From: Tetraselmis striata
Lineage: Eukaryota > Chlorophyta > Chlorodendrophyceae > Chlorodendrales > Chlorodendraceae
NCBI GenBank assembly: GCA_006384855.1
Contig: VCJN01001361.1
Coordinates: 23,140-87,139, forward strand
Direction of reading: 5' to 3'
Length of the DNA stretch: 64,000 nt
The position numbers were made by a program, and so were the translations under genes. Below are positions 10,566 to 21,508 of this stretch, one piece after another (the stretch's first letter is position 1; every line of letters begins with the position of its first letter). The notes under the pieces are model-generated. The model was not told the DNA's origin. It made no database searches and saw only the letters and a program-made list of their open reading frames with translations.

Positions 10566-13141
10566 CGGCCCTCCTGCCGACAGGCGCCCGCTAGACTTGC
10601 AGCCCGCCAGGCTTCGATACAGTCGGGAAATCCGCCACCAACAGGCGTTGCCTGGATAGGGGCAACGACCGTATCGACTATTCCGTTTGCTGCTGGCTGG
10701 GTGCGTGCCGGCCATCAGCACGACGCGCCGCCCGCCGTATACCTCGCCGATTTCGCGTGAGCAGCGCAGCGGGCCGCGGCGGGCTGCGACTGCGCGCTCG
10801 CGCCAGCCCAGCGCGCAGGCACTACGCGGTACGCAGGCGCAGGAAGAAGCGCGCAGCATATTAATATAAAACTATAATTAAATGAGCTAGCAGCGCGGGT
10901 ATATTCATATAAAACCAAGGGCTGCACTCCTCCCAAGGATTACACATACGAACTACTGCATCTATGGAATGTAAATTGTCGTCGTCATATCCATGTGAAT
11001 ATCTGACGAAACGAAAACGTTATGACACCGCAATATAAATAAAGGGTCCAGGCATGGACGATTTGTTCTGTCGTGTATTGGCGTAAACTTGATACCCGTA
11101 CGAGTATTTCGCCACTTTAAGAAGCAAAGCAACCGCTACCGCTAGGACTACTGCTCGAAAAGCACACTCGTATCAGTCACGCACAGAATCGACGTACCCC
11201 GCGCGGCCACGCGCCGCCGCCGCGCGGGCGTCCCGCCCCCGCCACCCCGCACACCCACCCACAACTGTAACATCCGGCGCCACGCACCATCCGGCGTCAC
11301 ATCATCCGCTCACCACCCGACGCCATCCCCGCAATATTCTCGCGGTCTCAGATATGCAGTCTGGACCTAGAGGTCCTCTGTAGCCAGAACTTCTCGTGCC
11401 CGGGGGAAGTCGGACCTATCGCCCGGGAATTCCCTTGCTGCGGCTGCGGTCAAAGCGCCCTGCTGCGCGAGGTGTTGTGGGCCGCGTTAATCCACACGCA
11501 TGTGCCCGCGGGACGGTGTGACGGCGGCACCACCTCGACGCCCGCGTTCGCGCCCCGCACAGCGCGCTCTGGGTCAGTGAGCCCCGCTACGTTGGTTCTT
11601 TTAATCCATCGGCGCTGGATTGCGCTCGGCGCGGGGAGGGGCGCCTGCAGATATACGGGCCGGGTCTGGTGGCGCGGGGCGTCGTGAGCGGCAGTTGGGG
11701 CGGCTGACGGGGACGGACCCCGAGTAATCCACCGTACACGCCGGGGCAACAACGGCGCGAAGAATTGGACCCGCCCGACGACTTGCTATCTGTCTCCGAC
11801 CACGTGACTGCACGGCGAGGACGTAAGTAGGGCTGCTACACTCCCGTCGAGTGTTGAACGCCGGAATGGCTTCGTGCATGTTAGGCGCGCTGGAGCAGCG
11901 CGCGGTTCGATGCGCCGTCGTCCGGTTCGCCGCCGTCGGATGGCCCTGCGGATCGCCGGCCGCCAGCCAGGCCGAGACGGCGGAGCGGCTACTTGTCCAG
12001 GTGCGCCATGAACGTGATCGTCCCTCCATCTTCAGTTACAGGCATCGGATCGACGCAGAATTCGGCGTCGCAGCCCCTTAATTGCCATCACCCGCAGTAC
12101 TGAGTACTCCCGACCCGTTGTCGCCCGTGCCGATACAGTCGGTGTTCAATAGTAAAACTCTCCCGAGGTGTTGTTACGATGGGAGCCGACCCGTGGCTCC
12201 AAAGATACCCCACCCCCGGTCATTTTCAGTGAGCGGTCCGATGACACCGAGTCCTGCCCCCAGCGCTGAGCCCCGTTTCTGTGGCCCCGTCTGTCCGGTC
12301 CGCACGCCAGGTGGCGTGGAAGGGCGGTCCTGGCAGGCACGCCCTCCGCAAGCGTCCGGTGGACTGCACTGACTTCGGCACGTGGCGGCCTGGACCCCGC
12401 GGTATGGATGATCCGGGCGGGTGCGTTGCGTGGGGCGACGGGGCGGTGTTTGAGCAGCACTGCGGGTTCCGGCTGTCGAGGGGGCGCCAGCGGGCGCAGG
12501 CCTGGACGGTGCGTGCCCCCGCCCTGCCCCTGCGCCGCTGACTGCCCCCGCCGTATAACAGCCTCCCAAATGCATAGTCATCGCTGCTTGATTCGTCAGT
12601 AACTGGCATATTATTTATATACGCATTAACAATGAAAAAGCCCCCCTTCTCCCCCTTGCCTCGTATTGAAGGGGGCGATGAGTGCAGCGACTAGACTACC
12701 TGTTTCAGACGAGGTTGCTCGATTATTTGTGGTGATGTATATGAGTAAAATGGGCGCGTGTATTATATATGTACATGGAGATATGGATATAAATATAAAT
12801 ATATATCATGTAGAAAATAAATACTAAGACGATCACTATCGCGAGTACATCTCAGTGCCACTACTGTTGTTTTAAAGCAGGCAGTCCAGGGAAGTCCTAA
12901 GATTACTGCAGTATACTACATTAAACAGCTGACTATCATCGGGTGAGACATGTCGCTCGGGCTCGCACTGTGCTCCAAAACCACACTACAGCATAGGGTT
13001 CTGCTCAAATACGTCACGAAGCTGGCGAAGGTTATAGCCCTGGGCCAGGCATCTAGAGAACAAACATAGCCAACCGGGAAATGGGTTGTATATAGGTAGA
13101 GTGCGCCCCTGCCCAGCATTGCCGTGCTTACTGACTTACCC
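10566..13141. other. No supported gene (2.6-kb spacer)
   Basis: The first 450 bases are AT-rich and may hold the cyclophilin promoter. From 11190 to 12580 the DNA is GC-rich and open on both strands in short overlapping frames, but no frame shows a recognisable domain or consistent splice sites. From 12600 to 12950 it is AT-rich again. The missing 5' exon or exons of the NT-C2 gene should lie here, but I could not identify them. Confidence 0.4.
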
Positions 13142-15361
13142 ATGCTGGCCATGATGTCATTTTTCATCCCGCAGGTGAGGTTCTCAGTCATCCAGTGCGG
13201 CAGCATGGGTACCCGCCTCCTGGGTGCCACCTGTGTCAACCTTGCCGAGATTTTCCTCATCGCGGGGCCGCAGTCCCGCGCACCGCAGTCGGTGGTTGTG
13301 CCTCTGAGCGACAATCAGCCGGCCAGCGGCACTGTTCCGGAGCTCCATGTGGAGTTTTCCTTCCTGCCTGTTTGCGCTGTCAAGTCAAGCGACGTTGCGT
13401 TACAGCTCAGCAGCACCGCTGGCCTGTTCTCCCGCCTCTCCTCCAGGTTCTCCACCTCGAGCAGCGCCGACGACGACATCCATTTTTCGGTGTCATCATT
13501 GCCGTTGACTGATCACAGCAAGCTGCCTGGGGAACCCACTCCTCCTGACGGAGCATTCAGCACCTCCCTGAAGCGAAAGCCCAGCCTTGGCTCTGGTAGG
13601 AGTAGCGTGAGCGAGGGAAGCCTCGCGTCTGACAGCATATTTGAGCTCCTGGTTGAGGACACCGTCGGTGCGCAGCAGTTATCCACCAAGACGACAAGCA
13701 ATCACAGCGGTGCGGCGGAGCTCCCGCAATCAGCAGCCTCGCCGAAGGCAAACCGGAAACCGCGCGCCCGTCGCGGCAGAAAGACACACAGAAAGACCAC
13801 GGAGTCGCGGTTGACAGGTGCCAATGCCGACAACTCGTCAGCTGCCATTCTTCAGGACACTACAAAGTTGTCACCAGAGGACATCTTGCCTGTCCAGCAG
13901 CCAGTGCGTGCCAACGCCGCCGTCTGTGACGCCGCAGCTTGCGACGGTGAAGCCGCTCTTCATCCCATTGGAAGCCTCGCGTCATGTACTGCACTTCTAA
14001 GCAGCCCGGCCGGCGATGCGTCACAAGTAGGACAGGGCTGGCTGGCACGCACGATGGCGTCCCTGCGGGCAAATAAGAGTAAGCAGGCCAGTGGCACCTC
14101 TGCTGCAACGTCTACTGACAAGAAGTCGCTGGTGGATGAGAGCAAGCTTGGGGTGGAGGACGAGGCGGAGAGGGCCGCCAAGCGGAAGGCAGCTGACCAA
14201 GATGAGCAGCAGGTGCTTGATCGCGTGCTGGCGGAGAGTGCTCGGCTAGCGCGTGGCCTCAGCGGTTCGCTACTCCGGGCGCCTTCGCATAGGCGCCACG
14301 CCTCGTCCTCGTCCTCGTCCTCGTCCTCGGCGTCTGTGGAGCGGGCCCCCTCCGGGGATGAGTCACAGCAGCTGCTTGGCGGAGACATCGATGGCGCCGA
14401 TGATGCCGATGATGGCGACGAGTGCTTTCAGCTTGGCCGTGCGATTAGTGGTGGATGGATCTCAGCTCGGCTCACGAGCCGCGGCGAGGCGAGCGAGACG
14501 GTGTCGGCCCACCTTGACCTGTTCTACGGGTCGATGGATCAGACCAGCCCGACAGCAGACGGCCCCGCTGCGTGCTCGTGCTCCACGCTCTCCCTGTCGC
14601 GATGGATCCTGGCCGCCGGCCACGTGCCGACTCAGCCAGGTGAGATGGACGCCGCGCTGCTGGAGGGCTGCCGGCAGTGGCGCGCCTTGAGCGCCGTCCC
14701 CACCCACCGCGCGGCATTCCCAGACGCGCACTTCGACCTGGATACCGTACTTGCGGCGCAAGAGCGGGGTCCGAGCGGTGCTTCGCGCGTGAGGCTGTTG
14801 CCAGATCGCTCGTTTGTGGGGTTTTTCCGACCGTCTGGTCTGAAATGTGAGGTGCTGGCTGATCTCCTGGATAGCGCGATGCCTCTCGCGGATATCTGGG
14901 CCCAGATAGGCTCCGCACAGCAGCAGCCCACCACCTACATCGTTGGCTGGAACGACCACTGGTTTGTCCTCCACGTCAGCGACGGCCATTGCTACCTTCT
15001 CGACACTCTTGGCCAGAAACTCTTTGACGGATGCGACCGCGCCTTCGCACTCCGCTTCCCGCCAACCAAGCCCGCGGGCGAGGTGTCGGAGTCTCGGCAG
15101 CTCGAGTGCGACCCTGAGGCAAAGGCCTCCAGCTCGCTGAAGCTGGCACTGCATGAGCTGGGGGCGGCGGAGGGCTGCCACGAATTCCTTGAGAAATTCT
15201 ACACCGTGGCCCCGTTGCGACAGCTTGTATCGGACCTGAACCGTGCCATCAAAACACATGGCAGCTGGATGGACAGTATCAGCCCGGAGTCGGTTCTGCG
15301 CCAGTTGCAGATCGACTTCCATCGTGTTGAGCTTGAGCAGCAGCACACAGGTGCATCGTAG
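13142..15361 (+). CDS. NT-C2 (EEIG1/EHBP1-type) domain protein, plant-type C-terminal block
   Basis: The reading frame is one 2.2-kb exon. It begins with the second half of an NT-type C2 domain (VRFSVIQCGSMGTRLLGA, VNLAEIF, then a beta-strand block ending ELHVEFSFLPV). A Ser-rich disordered region of about 400 residues follows, with a Lys/Arg patch (RKPRARRGRKTHRK) and an acidic run (DDADDGDE). The last 250 residues match the C-terminal block that I recall from plant proteins of this family. They show YIVGWNDHWFVLHV, CYLLDTLGQKLFDGCD and, near the end, LRQLQIDFHRVE. NT-C2 domains are known in membrane- and cytoskeleton-linked proteins; the role of this plant group is not established. The first half of the C2 domain is missing. 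An AG acceptor at 13171-13174 directly before VRFSV suggests an upstream exon. ATG 13142 is therefore only the first start in the open frame and may be intronic. Confidence 0.8.
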   Translation: MLAMMSFFIPQVRFSVIQCGSMGTRLLGATCVNLAEIFLIAGPQSRAPQSVVVPLSDNQPASGTVPELHVEFSFLPVCAVKSSDVALQLSSTAGLFSRLSSRFSTSSSADDDIHFSVSSLPLTDHSKLPGEPTPPDGAFSTSLKRKPSLGSGRSSVSEGSLASDSIFELLVEDTVGAQQLSTKTTSNHSGAAELPQSAASPKANRKPRARRGRKTHRKTTESRLTGANADNSSAAILQDTTKLSPEDILPVQQPVRANAAVCDAAACDGEAALHPIGSLASCTALLSSPAGDASQVGQGWLARTMASLRANKSKQASGTSAATSTDKKSLVDESKLGVEDEAERAAKRKAADQDEQQVLDRVLAESARLARGLSGSLLRAPSHRRHASSSSSSSSSASVERAPSGDESQQLLGGDIDGADDADDGDECFQLGRAISGGWISARLTSRGEASETVSAHLDLFYGSMDQTSPTADGPAACSCSTLSLSRWILAAGHVPTQPGEMDAALLEGCRQWRALSAVPTHRAAFPDAHFDLDTVLAAQERGPSGASRVRLLPDRSFVGFFRPSGLKCEVLADLLDSAMPLADIWAQIGSAQQQPTTYIVGWNDHWFVLHVSDGHCYLLDTLGQKLFDGCDRAFALRFPPTKPAGEVSESRQLECDPEAKASSSLKLALHELGAAEGCHEFLEKFYTVAPLRQLVSDLNRAIKTHGSWMDSISPESVLRQLQIDFHRVELEQQHTGAS

Positions 15362-18300
15362 CTGCGAGTCTCAGCACTGCTCTTCAGCATGCACATTTGT
15401 TTTGGAGAATCGTTTTAAATGTTTTTAAATACAGTATGAATAGTGCTATCGATGTGCGTATTGATGTGCGTATGAATACAGCAGCACTCCACATAGTCGC
15501 GAAGTCTTTGCACATCGAATTAATGCGCGCGTGTCCTCGCCTTGCTGCCCACGCCATCATGGGGCGACGGGGCCATGGAGCCTCGCGTTTCAGTGCATGC
15601 AAGCCTCCTACGCCAAGGGGGGCAGTCGTTTCGCCATCCGGCTATCGCACTTGTAAAAACGTTTTCGGGCAATGTTTGGCATAGTTTGGCACAAGGCCAG
15701 AACCACCGCAACACGATCAACGCGTCACAGGAGGAGGCAACATGTAGGCAGTGTAGCTACCGTTCATCGCATTTGCACGCGCGCTCCTGGTGTTGGTGGA
15801 TGGACATATGCATGGCTATGCGTCCGTATGGCCACGTGTCCGCTATGTTTGACGCGGAAGCTTGAGCCCAATAAGCAATGCATCCTAAGGACCGAGTTGC
15901 AACGCATGGGTATTATCATGACAGTGTGCTGCCAATATCGCAGACAATACTCCCAATTTTCAATCGCGCAATTTTCCAAGCTGCAAGATAAGCGCCGTTA
16001 TTGGCTGCGCCTCGATGGGTTGAAAATATCGTACACATAAATGACTTTTGATGGAAAATATGCATGAGACAAAAGCACTTGTACCACCCGCGCCGTGGGC
16101 TAAGCGCCCCCATCAACCACCATTTCACGACTAGCGCACAGGTCCGGGCGCATGTTATAGCACATGTCACCCATGATCAAAGGGGAGGGGCCAAAGTGAC
16201 AATGGGGTCGTCAACTCGACGTGGAGACCCATCCAAGAGGCCCTTGCGCTTTTATTATTGGAGCTTGCCTGGAGTGGCACATCACATGGTCCCATCAACA
16301 TGCGCCCCCACCCACAATGAGTTGGCTGATATGCACCATGCCAGAGTAGGGGTACCTTTGACAGGCTATGGCATTTCCTCATAGTTTTATTCAAGGAATA
16401 GAGTGATAATGCATGGCCCGCTCACGACTTTTCTAGTCCGCTATTAAGATATGTACCCTGAAAACACGGCGAAATGTTATGAGCTCCCGCATCATGATTG
16501 CAAGATTGCTGCTCTTTGTAGGGCGAATAACAACCCGTTCGCAAATGTCGCATGCAACCCGCTAGCTGACCATAAACGCCAAACCATGCGCCGAGCAGCA
16601 CGGAGTAGGTGGCTAACACATTTACCTCGACGACCATGGGAGAAAACACGATTCTGCTATTATATTCAAATGCCGTCGTGCCTTGCGCTCGAAGTCTCAA
16701 ACCGGCCACAACCCCGTTTTATTCCAACACATGTTGGTATGCTGGTACAGTGGTATTGCCACTCGACTGCGGCGCGAGCAACACACCGTCGCGTCGACCC
16801 TATAGCGCACCATGTGCACGCCCTTTCATGACTTTCCCCGCAATGACCACAACGGCATAGGTTTGTGTAGATTTCTCGACTAGAAGCGCCCCAAGCGCCA
16901 AATCACATCCACAAAAACATAAGGGATTTTTGCATGTGGCTTGATGTAAGATGGTGCGTGATGTGGGCGACTATAATGCGCATGCAGGGAGGCGGCTTGT
17001 CTGGCACTATGCTTTCGCAGAGGTTTCGCCACATGAGGCATGCATATGATATGACAAATTAGTATGGCATGTAGACGCATAACCTCGTGTTGTATTTATT
17101 TCCGCCGCTGGGGATCCATTTCGAAAATTGCGGGTCGTTATTATTTGGTTAAAATAGGTAAACTCGCGCACATAGTATTATAATGTATATGTGTTTGCAC
17201 CAATCATGGCGAAGAAAGTCGTCGTCGTAAAAATCTAAGGATATGCATATGAGGTACTCGGCCGCTAGGGAGTACGGACAGTTGGGCAAAGTGTTTTTTG
17301 GCATGCACACAGCACATGCGTGCCATCCTGCGAAGTGGGATGCATCAAAATGGGTTGCAAAACGTGGCAATCCGTGCCGGTGGAGTCATCTATAAAACAT
17401 AGCATGATGTGAATATATTTCGATGCGAAGGGGCGGGCAGGTGAGGGGCGCGATGAAGCGGTGCTCTCTCATGTTGGCGAGATATATGATGTACCATCGA
17501 CATCGCCTCCATGTTGCTTGGCACATGGCACGGCGCACCCAGCGAGTGCCTGATCGGGGAAACTGTGAAATATAACTTTTGCGGTACGTTTGTTAGTACT
17601 GCATAACATTGTATCGTGCCTATCGCATATTTCCCGGTACATTCCTCTCGTGTGCTGCGTAGCAGTGCGCTAAAACGCCCTCGTGTCGGCCGCAACTTAC
17701 TGCGGACGGGGAGTGTCCGTTCGGCTCACGAAGTGGGGCCATGCGCACAGCGGCTACATGATGGACGAGCCGAACGGGCACCACCTGCCATAGGGAATAG
17801 GCTTGGTCCATATCCTAACCTATCTATGGATACTATATGCAAACATTAAGCTAGAGGTCCGGGGCTACATGGACGGTGCCCCATGTGCCCCCGATACAAG
17901 AGCCCGTCCTATATTGGAGCTCGCGTTTTTGGAAATACACCCTCGGCCTCAACCCCTTCCCGCGGGAGCGGCTGAGGCAGGTCTCTAGTTATCGATCGTA
18001 TGAGCGCTAGTAGAGGCCCATACGCTCGGGTGACGCCTGGTGGCGGTCAGTAAGCAGTCAATCTCGGTCGATGCCGGCCCGAAGGGGCCGATCGACCTGG
18101 ATTATATTTCCGCGCTCTCGACCCCCTCCCGCATAGGCACCCCTTGCCACCCGCAGCTTACTATCCATCCCACCGCAATGTACCGTCCCATGGCCTATAG
18201 CTCACATGCATGGGTACGGTAGAGCCCATTGAATTCGGCGTGATTGCGAGGACGTGCGAGGTGAGGTATGAAGTCCTAGCCGGAAGCCGGAATGTAGGGC

Positions 18301-19321
18301 AACAACTCGTCGAGAGCTACGAAAAGGGCAACGATGTGAGGCCCCAAACACGTCATCCAAAGATCCTCCTCTTGAACCGGCAAACGCCGGTCACTCGTCA
18401 TGCGGGAGGTAGTCGTTCGCCGACTCGGTCCGCATTAGGAATACACACCAGACAACAGCTGGCTAAAGTAACCGGTCAAACGCCCTCGTAACCACGCTAT
18501 GCTCTCTAAACTAGAAATGTCACTACGAGGTAGTCATCCTCGCCCTCGCGGATTGTGCACCGGTATTGTCGCTGCGGGGTAGCTCTAGCAATAAGTCGGG
18601 GCGCATTTTGGCTCCCCTACCCCGCGCCACACTGCCCCGTCTCCATCGACATCGCGCCTACGGGCCGTCAATCGAGCGAGCGACGAAGCGAGTCCCAACA
18701 TCAACGCATACATGGCATGCATGCCCGCTTGGAGCGACTCGAGAGTCGGCTCGGCGACGGGTTCTCCTCAATCGGTTTGGCATGGTAACACACGGACGTA
18801 CGGACGAGAATGTCAAACTCAGATGGTAAGCCAAGTGCAATCTTTAAGCAACCCGTGGCCTTGCCTGCTACTTGTTACGGGGAACATAGCGAAACTAGAA
18901 GATGGGATGCTCAATCGTTAGGGCTACTGCGTTTATGTTTGTGCATGCTGCACACGAAGGGGCACATCGACGGGTCAACTGTAACATGTACCGCTCGTCC
19001 ATCACCACATGCAGCTAGAAAGCGGCTAGGAAATTAGGAAATCCCATCCACTAGTTTATAACCAAAGTAAGCAGCTTCGTCATAAAACATGACATGTATT
19101 CGGTCCATCATGACCGCCATTCATTTCACGGACACAAGCATTTCAAGGGCCGGTTTTCCGGGTCTTAGTAGTCGCTGCCATTTCCTGCCACTGCGGGAAA
19201 AAAAAGAATTCCACGAGTAAATTGTACCAGGAGTAGCGCGACCAGACAAGGAGTATTGTAAGGATTAGCAGACATCCACTCCTGGTTGTACGAGCAATGG
19301 CCACTCGTAGCGCCACATCAC
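15362..19321. other. Nearly 4 kb without a supported gene
   Basis: Frames are short and overlap on both strands, and none has a recognisable domain. Composition is visibly less GC-rich than in the flanking genes, with many ATGCAT-like words, and the C/G homopolymers typical of this window are absent. The longest frames (16451-16831 plus, 17390-17695 minus) look like chance. Confidence 0.5.
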
Positions 19322-19329
19322 GTGTATAC
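19322..19329 (+). repeat. Left target-site duplication of the hAT element
   Basis: GTGTATAC lies directly before the left terminal inverted repeat and is repeated exactly at 20988-20995. Eight bases with T at position 2 and A at position 7 fit the hAT target pattern. Confidence 0.9.
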
Positions 19330-19721
19330 CAGGGTTGGGCTGCAGTCCACTTTCCAATACTTCACGCTGCAGTGCAGTGCAGTAGGCTGCAGTGCAGATT
19401 GCAGTATTGCAGCCTGCACTGCAGGCTGCAGTTAAGGCTGCAATCAATGGGCTGTAGTACTGCAGGCTGCAGTGCTGGATGTAGTAGCACTGCATTTGCT
19501 GATTTTAGGGAAGGGAAGGGCGGGACAGTGAATGAAGGGCAAAGGGGCTGCCATGGCGGATGCAGAGGGGCAGCAATCGTGGTGGAAGTTGTAATACATC
19601 ATTAAATTGCCTACAGAGGGGAAAGGCCTACTATGTGTACATTTGTGTGTGCCCAACGATGATGCCCCACCGCATGCATAGTGAAACATGCGTAAAAAAG
19701 CATGATGGCATTAAAACCCCT

Positions 19722-20357
19722 CTAATCCCCCGCCTCCTCATCCGCTGGCTCGGCTCCATACTGCTCCAGCATGGACTCTACCGCTTGCCATTGAATGCGG
19801 CTGGCCTCCCCCTCGCCCTCGCCATCAAGGACTTGGCTGGCCAGCCAATCCTCCCCGCATGGCTTGAGTAGATCCGCCGCCAATGCGCTGAAAGCAGCCT
19901 CCCCGTAGTACGACGCCAGTAGCTCCTTGACCTTGGCATCCAAGTCCATATTCTTCTGAATAAAGACGCAGGCACCCATGTTATCCAGATTCATTCTATT
20001 TCTTAAGTGCATGGTGACAAGACCAGCAAGAGAGAACACGCGCTCGCACTCAATATGTGAGCCTGGCACTCATAAAGCAATCCTAGCTAATTCAGAGATG
20101 AGGGGGAAGGAAGAAGCATGCTTCTTCCACCACTTCAACGGGTCCTCTGTCCTCTTGGGGAGCATGTTGCAACAACGGAAGGTGCGCAGCTCAGCCTCCG
20201 CAACGGCCAATAGGGCGGCCTCATCGGCCTGGTTAGTGGCAACCCTCACGTCACCATCGTCATAATACATGGCATCTCCATCATCGTCGTCATCGTCATA
20301 GTCTGAACCCGCAGAAACTTGCTCAGATGGACCAGCAGCAGCAGTGTCATGCGGCAC
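19722..20357 (-). pseudogene. hAT transposase C-terminal fragment, interrupted by TGA
   Basis: Two abutting minus-strand frames in the same phase form the end of a hAT transposase. The upstream part has an acidic run (DYDDDDDDGDAMYYDDGDV), then DPLKWWKKHASSFPLISELA. The downstream part continues PGSHIECERVFSLAG and then HLRNRMNLDNM, the classic hAT C-terminal dimerisation motif, in which the SERVFS-like block follows the W-W-K-x-H-x-x-x-F-P block. A TGA at 20070-20072 splits the two exactly where family members have an aliphatic residue before the Pro. The rest of the transposase is absent. This copy should make no working enzyme. Confidence 0.88.
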
Positions 20358-20474
20358 GAAAAAAGACCAGACGGCACGGTTGTTCTCGCGCTGGGTGCCG
20401 CCCCAGGAGTCGGCGGCGGCTTTGCTGAGGATAGACCAGGGGGGGGGGCACTAGGGTTCAGGCCTAAGAGTGGG

Positions 20475-20627
20475 TCATCTTCGTCGGTGTCGAAGTGGTG
20501 TCTGTGTCAGTCGTGCTGAGCTGTCGGCGGCAGTGCTGGCCGCTGCGGCGCCGGTGTTGTCCGCTGCCATCGCCTCGTCCGCCATCGCCGCTGCGCCTTG
20601 CTCCGCGGCAGACTGGTCTCCCTCCAT
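20475..20627 (-). pseudogene. Possible N-terminal frame of the hAT transposase
   Basis: A 50-residue Ala-rich acidic frame starts at ATG 20627 (MEGDQSAAEQGAAAMADEAM) and ends at a TGA. It lies in the right place and strand to be the transposase N-terminus upstream of the internal deletion. No domain is recognisable. Confidence 0.35.
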
Positions 20628-20987
20628 GTAATTGACGAAGAGTGACGAGAGGAGGATGACAGGTAGTGGTGCCTAGGTGAGCGTGAAGTGAGGATAGGTT
20701 CGGCTGGTGTGTGTGGTCTACAAGCATGTGCCCCGATGCGGCGACGTGTGATGGTACAAGCGAGTACGGTGCTATCCGCGGCGCTCGGACCGCCGCCAGA
20801 ACCGTCGCCATATGGCTTGTTATCATTGGCGGGCGCCATCCAAACGCTATCCAGTGAGATTTGGGGTACTTTGGGTAACTGCACTGCAGTCCCTTTTCGA
20901 AAAGTACGCATGCTGCAGTGCAGTAGCTTAACTGCAGGCTGCAGTTTCTGCAGTCTGCAGTGCACTCGATACTGCAGCCCAACCCTG

Positions 20988-20995
20988 GTGTATAC
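20988..20995 (+). repeat. Right target-site duplication of the hAT element
   Basis: GTGTATAC, identical to 19322-19329, follows the right terminal inverted repeat directly. Confidence 0.9.
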
Positions 20996-21508
20996 CCTCG
21001 ATTCGCCTCTGTGGTGGCGCTATAGGCACAGATTATGATATGGAAGTAAAGTTCGCCCCGGGGCGGGACATCAGCCGAAGCCCCCCTAGCACTTGACCTC
21101 TTGCGCCAACTGCAGTCGTGGGTCTGGTCTGGCCCGTAGACCGTCGCCCCATTCGAACCCCGAAGGGCTAATATAAGATTATATAAGATTACCGACCACT
21201 ACTACTACTACTCGTACTCGTACCCGGACTCTGAACCGTGTGCCCGGACTGTGAACCGTGTGCGCATCACTCATCCATCCCGCCTCATGCGGGATGCGGC
21301 CGCTTTTAGGCGGCTTGCCGTGTTGATTTTCGTCTAGTACTACTTTTCGTACTAGGTGGATTTCTGAAATTTTTATTAGGTGGATTTGTTACTGCCCGTT
21401 TTGTAATTCACCACTACTCGTACTCGTACGGGACCGGTCCGGTATCAGATTATGGCCCGACGCGTTCGATGTCTACTCGTTTATCTCGGCACGTCCCACA
21501 CGTTCGGG

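Larger units (their letters stand above)
19330..20987 (-). mobile_element. hAT DNA transposon, 1658 bp, non-autonomous
   Basis: The element is bounded by a 17-base perfect terminal inverted repeat: CAGGGTTGGGCTGCAGT at 19330-19346 and its complement at 20971-20987. An exact 8-bp target duplication flanks it. Both ends carry dense subterminal CTGCAG/GCAGTGCAG repeats (about 19360-19480 and 20880-20970), the usual transposase-binding layout of hAT elements. Inside, on the minus strand, lie a short N-terminal frame, an acidic stretch and the C-terminal dimerisation region of a hAT transposase. The catalytic core is missing, so this looks like an internal-deletion derivative. The clean ends and exact duplication suggest a fairly recent insertion. 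Confidence 0.93.

Noticed and set aside
11450..12610. A gene in the GC-rich spacer
   Set aside because: Several frames on both strands are equally open and none shows a motif or consistent splice sites.
13172..15346. Long minus-strand frames opposite the NT-C2 exon
   Set aside because: They are shadows of the plus-strand gene, with no domains; the plus frame matches a known C-terminal block.
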